Source of the DNA: an uncultured Butyricicoccus sp.
GTDB taxonomy: Bacteria > Bacillota > Clostridia > Oscillospirales > Butyricicoccaceae
Assembly: GCA_900557315.1 (NCBI GenBank)
Contig: USSI01000060.1
Span: 1 to 7,510, forward strand
DNA length: 7,510 nt
Reading direction: 5' to 3'
Part shown: one piece after another, positions 6,526-7,510 of the stretch
How positions within the stretch are numbered: position 1 is the stretch's first letter
Layout of the letters: every line of letters begins with the position of its first letter
Translations under genes and position numbers: made by a program
The notes under the pieces: model-generated
The model's database searches: none
Told to the model about the DNA's origin: nothing
What the model saw: the letters and a program-made list of their open reading frames with translations, nothing else

Positions 6526-7404
6526 TTACACCTTATTGGCCTTTTTCCTGCCGAACAGGCCCGCCGGCTTGAACAGGATCACCAGGATCAGGATGGCAAA
6601 CGCGATGGCATCGCGGTAGCCCGCGCTGATATAGCTTGCGCCCAGCGTCTCAAACAGGCCGACCAGCAGGCCGCCCACCATAGCGCCCGGCAGCACGCCG
6701 ACACCGCCCAGCACGGCGGAAGCCATGGTCTTCATGCCGACGGTAAAACCGGCATTGATATCAATCGACTGATAATACATGCCCACCATGGTTCCCGCCA
6801 CTGCGGCAAGCATGGAGGAGATGAAAAATGTCAGTGCAATAATCAAATTTACGTTGATCCCCATCAGCTTGGCAGCGTCTGCATTCTGCGCCGTGCAGCG
6901 CATGGCCTTGCCGAGTTTGGTGCAGTAGGTGAGCAGGGAAAGCAGCACCATTAAAACCAATGCGACCGCCAGGATCACCAGCTGGCTCGAGTTGATCGCC
7001 GTGTCTCCGATATAAAATCTGCCGAAGTCGATCATATTGGGATACGGCTTGGTCTGGCTGCCGAAAAACAGCAGGATCACATTGTCGATAATCGTCGAGA
7101 CGCCCATCGTAGCGATCAGGCCGGTCAGCTTCGGCGCTTTTTTCGCGCGCAGATGGGAAAGCACAATCCGGTCCATGGCGAAGCCGACTGCACCCGTCAA
7201 AATAATACTCAAAATAAACGCCAGGATAAAATGTCCGCCAAGGCCGAGATAAACCATCAGTGTAATGTATCCGCCCAGCATGTAAATGGATCCGTTGGCA
7301 AAGTTAACAAGTTCCAGCACGCCGAACACCATGGTAAAACCGATAGCAACCAACGCATAGGTGCTTCCGATTGTCAATCCATTCAAAATCTGTTCCAGCA
7401 GCAT
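6526..7404 (-). CDS. livH: Branched-chain amino acid-type ABC transporter permease LivH
   Basis: This is the other inner-membrane permease subunit and the first visible gene of the operon. The 292-residue length is normal for LivH. The N-terminus MLLEQILNGLTIGSTYALVAI and the following VFGVLELVNFANGSIYMLGGY (27-46) are characteristic. The ATPase-coupling loop is seen as AQNADAAKLMGINVN, and the C-terminal permease stretch as AVLGGVGVLPGAMVGGLLVGLFETL. Hydrophobic segments span nearly the whole chain. The ATG at 7404-7402 has AGAAGGA about 10 bases upstream. In most such operons a periplasmic or lipoprotein solute-binding subunit (LivK type) precedes livH. None is in the 106 bases available, so it is either beyond the window or encoded elsewhere. 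Confidence 0.93.
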   Translation of the reverse strand: MLLEQILNGLTIGSTYALVAIGFTMVFGVLELVNFANGSIYMLGGYITLMVYLGLGGHFILAFILSIILTGAVGFAMDRIVLSHLRAKKAPKLTGLIATMGVSTIIDNVILLFFGSQTKPYPNMIDFGRFYIGDTAINSSQLVILAVALVLMVLLSLLTYCTKLGKAMRCTAQNADAAKLMGINVNLIIALTFFISSMLAAVAGTMVGMYYQSIDINAGFTVGMKTMASAVLGGVGVLPGAMVGGLLVGLFETLGASYISAGYRDAIAFAILILVILFKPAGLFGRKKANKV

Positions 7405-7510
7405 TTCAGCACCGTCCTTCTTTTAGAGTCGAGGGAATATACGGGGTTGTTTCCCCCGAATCCTCCTTGCCCGCATCCGCAGGCGGGTGCATGCCGGAGG
7501 AAGCGGCGGG
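7405..7510 (-). promoter_or_regulatory. Upstream region of livH, no gene visible
   Basis: The 106 bases to the window edge contain no convincing coding sequence. On the minus strand there is a TATATT (7441-7436) that matches five of six -10 positions, but no acceptable -35 lies 16-18 bases before it. Two short hairpins are possible: CCCGC/GCGGG (7470-7474 with 7483-7487) and CGGGG/CCCCG (7442-7446 with 7454-7458). The second would be in the leader just before the ribosome binding site. The region could be a spacer between a binding-protein gene and livH, or the operon promoter. Confidence 0.35.

Noticed and set aside
7458..7468. AAGGAGGATT on the minus strand as a ribosome binding site of a small gene before livH
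   Set aside because: No ATG, GTG or TTG follows at a usable distance.
1..7510. Search for CRISPR arrays, tRNA or rRNA genes, insertion sequences and defence or toxin-antitoxin genes
   Set aside because: No regularly spaced repeats, tRNA-like cloverleaf, transposase motif or other such gene could be seen in the window.

Overview
The window looks like high-GC Bacillota, probably a gut-type member of Clostridia. The grounds are strong AGGAGG-type ribosome binding sites, tight ATP-transporter gene packing and the gene families present. No taxonomic marker is visible, so this is inference. It may be a metagenomic contig.

Left part (1 to about 1766): the start of a minus-strand gene runs off the left edge (1-83). 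A 496-base region with several inverted repeats follows. Next come two plus-strand genes: a complete SDR-type NAD(P)-dependent epimerase/dehydratase (580-1521) and the first ~56 residues of a dihydrodipicolinate synthase (DapA)-family lyase/aldolase (1599-1766). These two look like an operon for catabolism of a sugar acid or similar carbon source.

Junction (about 1748-1767): the DapA-family gene stops matching its family in mid-domain. From there the DNA reads, on the other strand, as an AGCS-family sodium:alanine/glycine symporter that is itself cut at the same place. The two truncated genes meet tail to tail across a ~20-base GC-repeat stretch that fits both. This is either an assembly chimera or a microhomology-mediated rearrangement, so the two halves should not be assumed to come from one native locus.

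Right part (about 1767-7510), all minus strand: an operon reads from right to left livH (7404-6526), livM (6511-5516), livG (5519-4752), livF (4748-4041), then a Gfo/Idh/MocA-family dehydrogenase (4024-2990). The genes are separated by gaps of 3 to 16 bases or a 4-base overlap. A strong symmetrical hairpin terminator (2858-2893) ends it. The truncated symporter (2701-1721) follows, with its own AT-rich promoter region. LivHMGF supplies two membrane subunits and two ATPases of a HAAT-family importer. The solute-binding protein is not in the window and is probably upstream of livH, beyond the right edge. The dehydrogenase at the end of the operon hints that the imported solute may not be an ordinary branched-chain amino acid.

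No clearly new biological system is visible. The items most worth checking are the chimeric junction, the terminator-like hairpin facing into the epimerase operon, and the transporter-dehydrogenase pairing.
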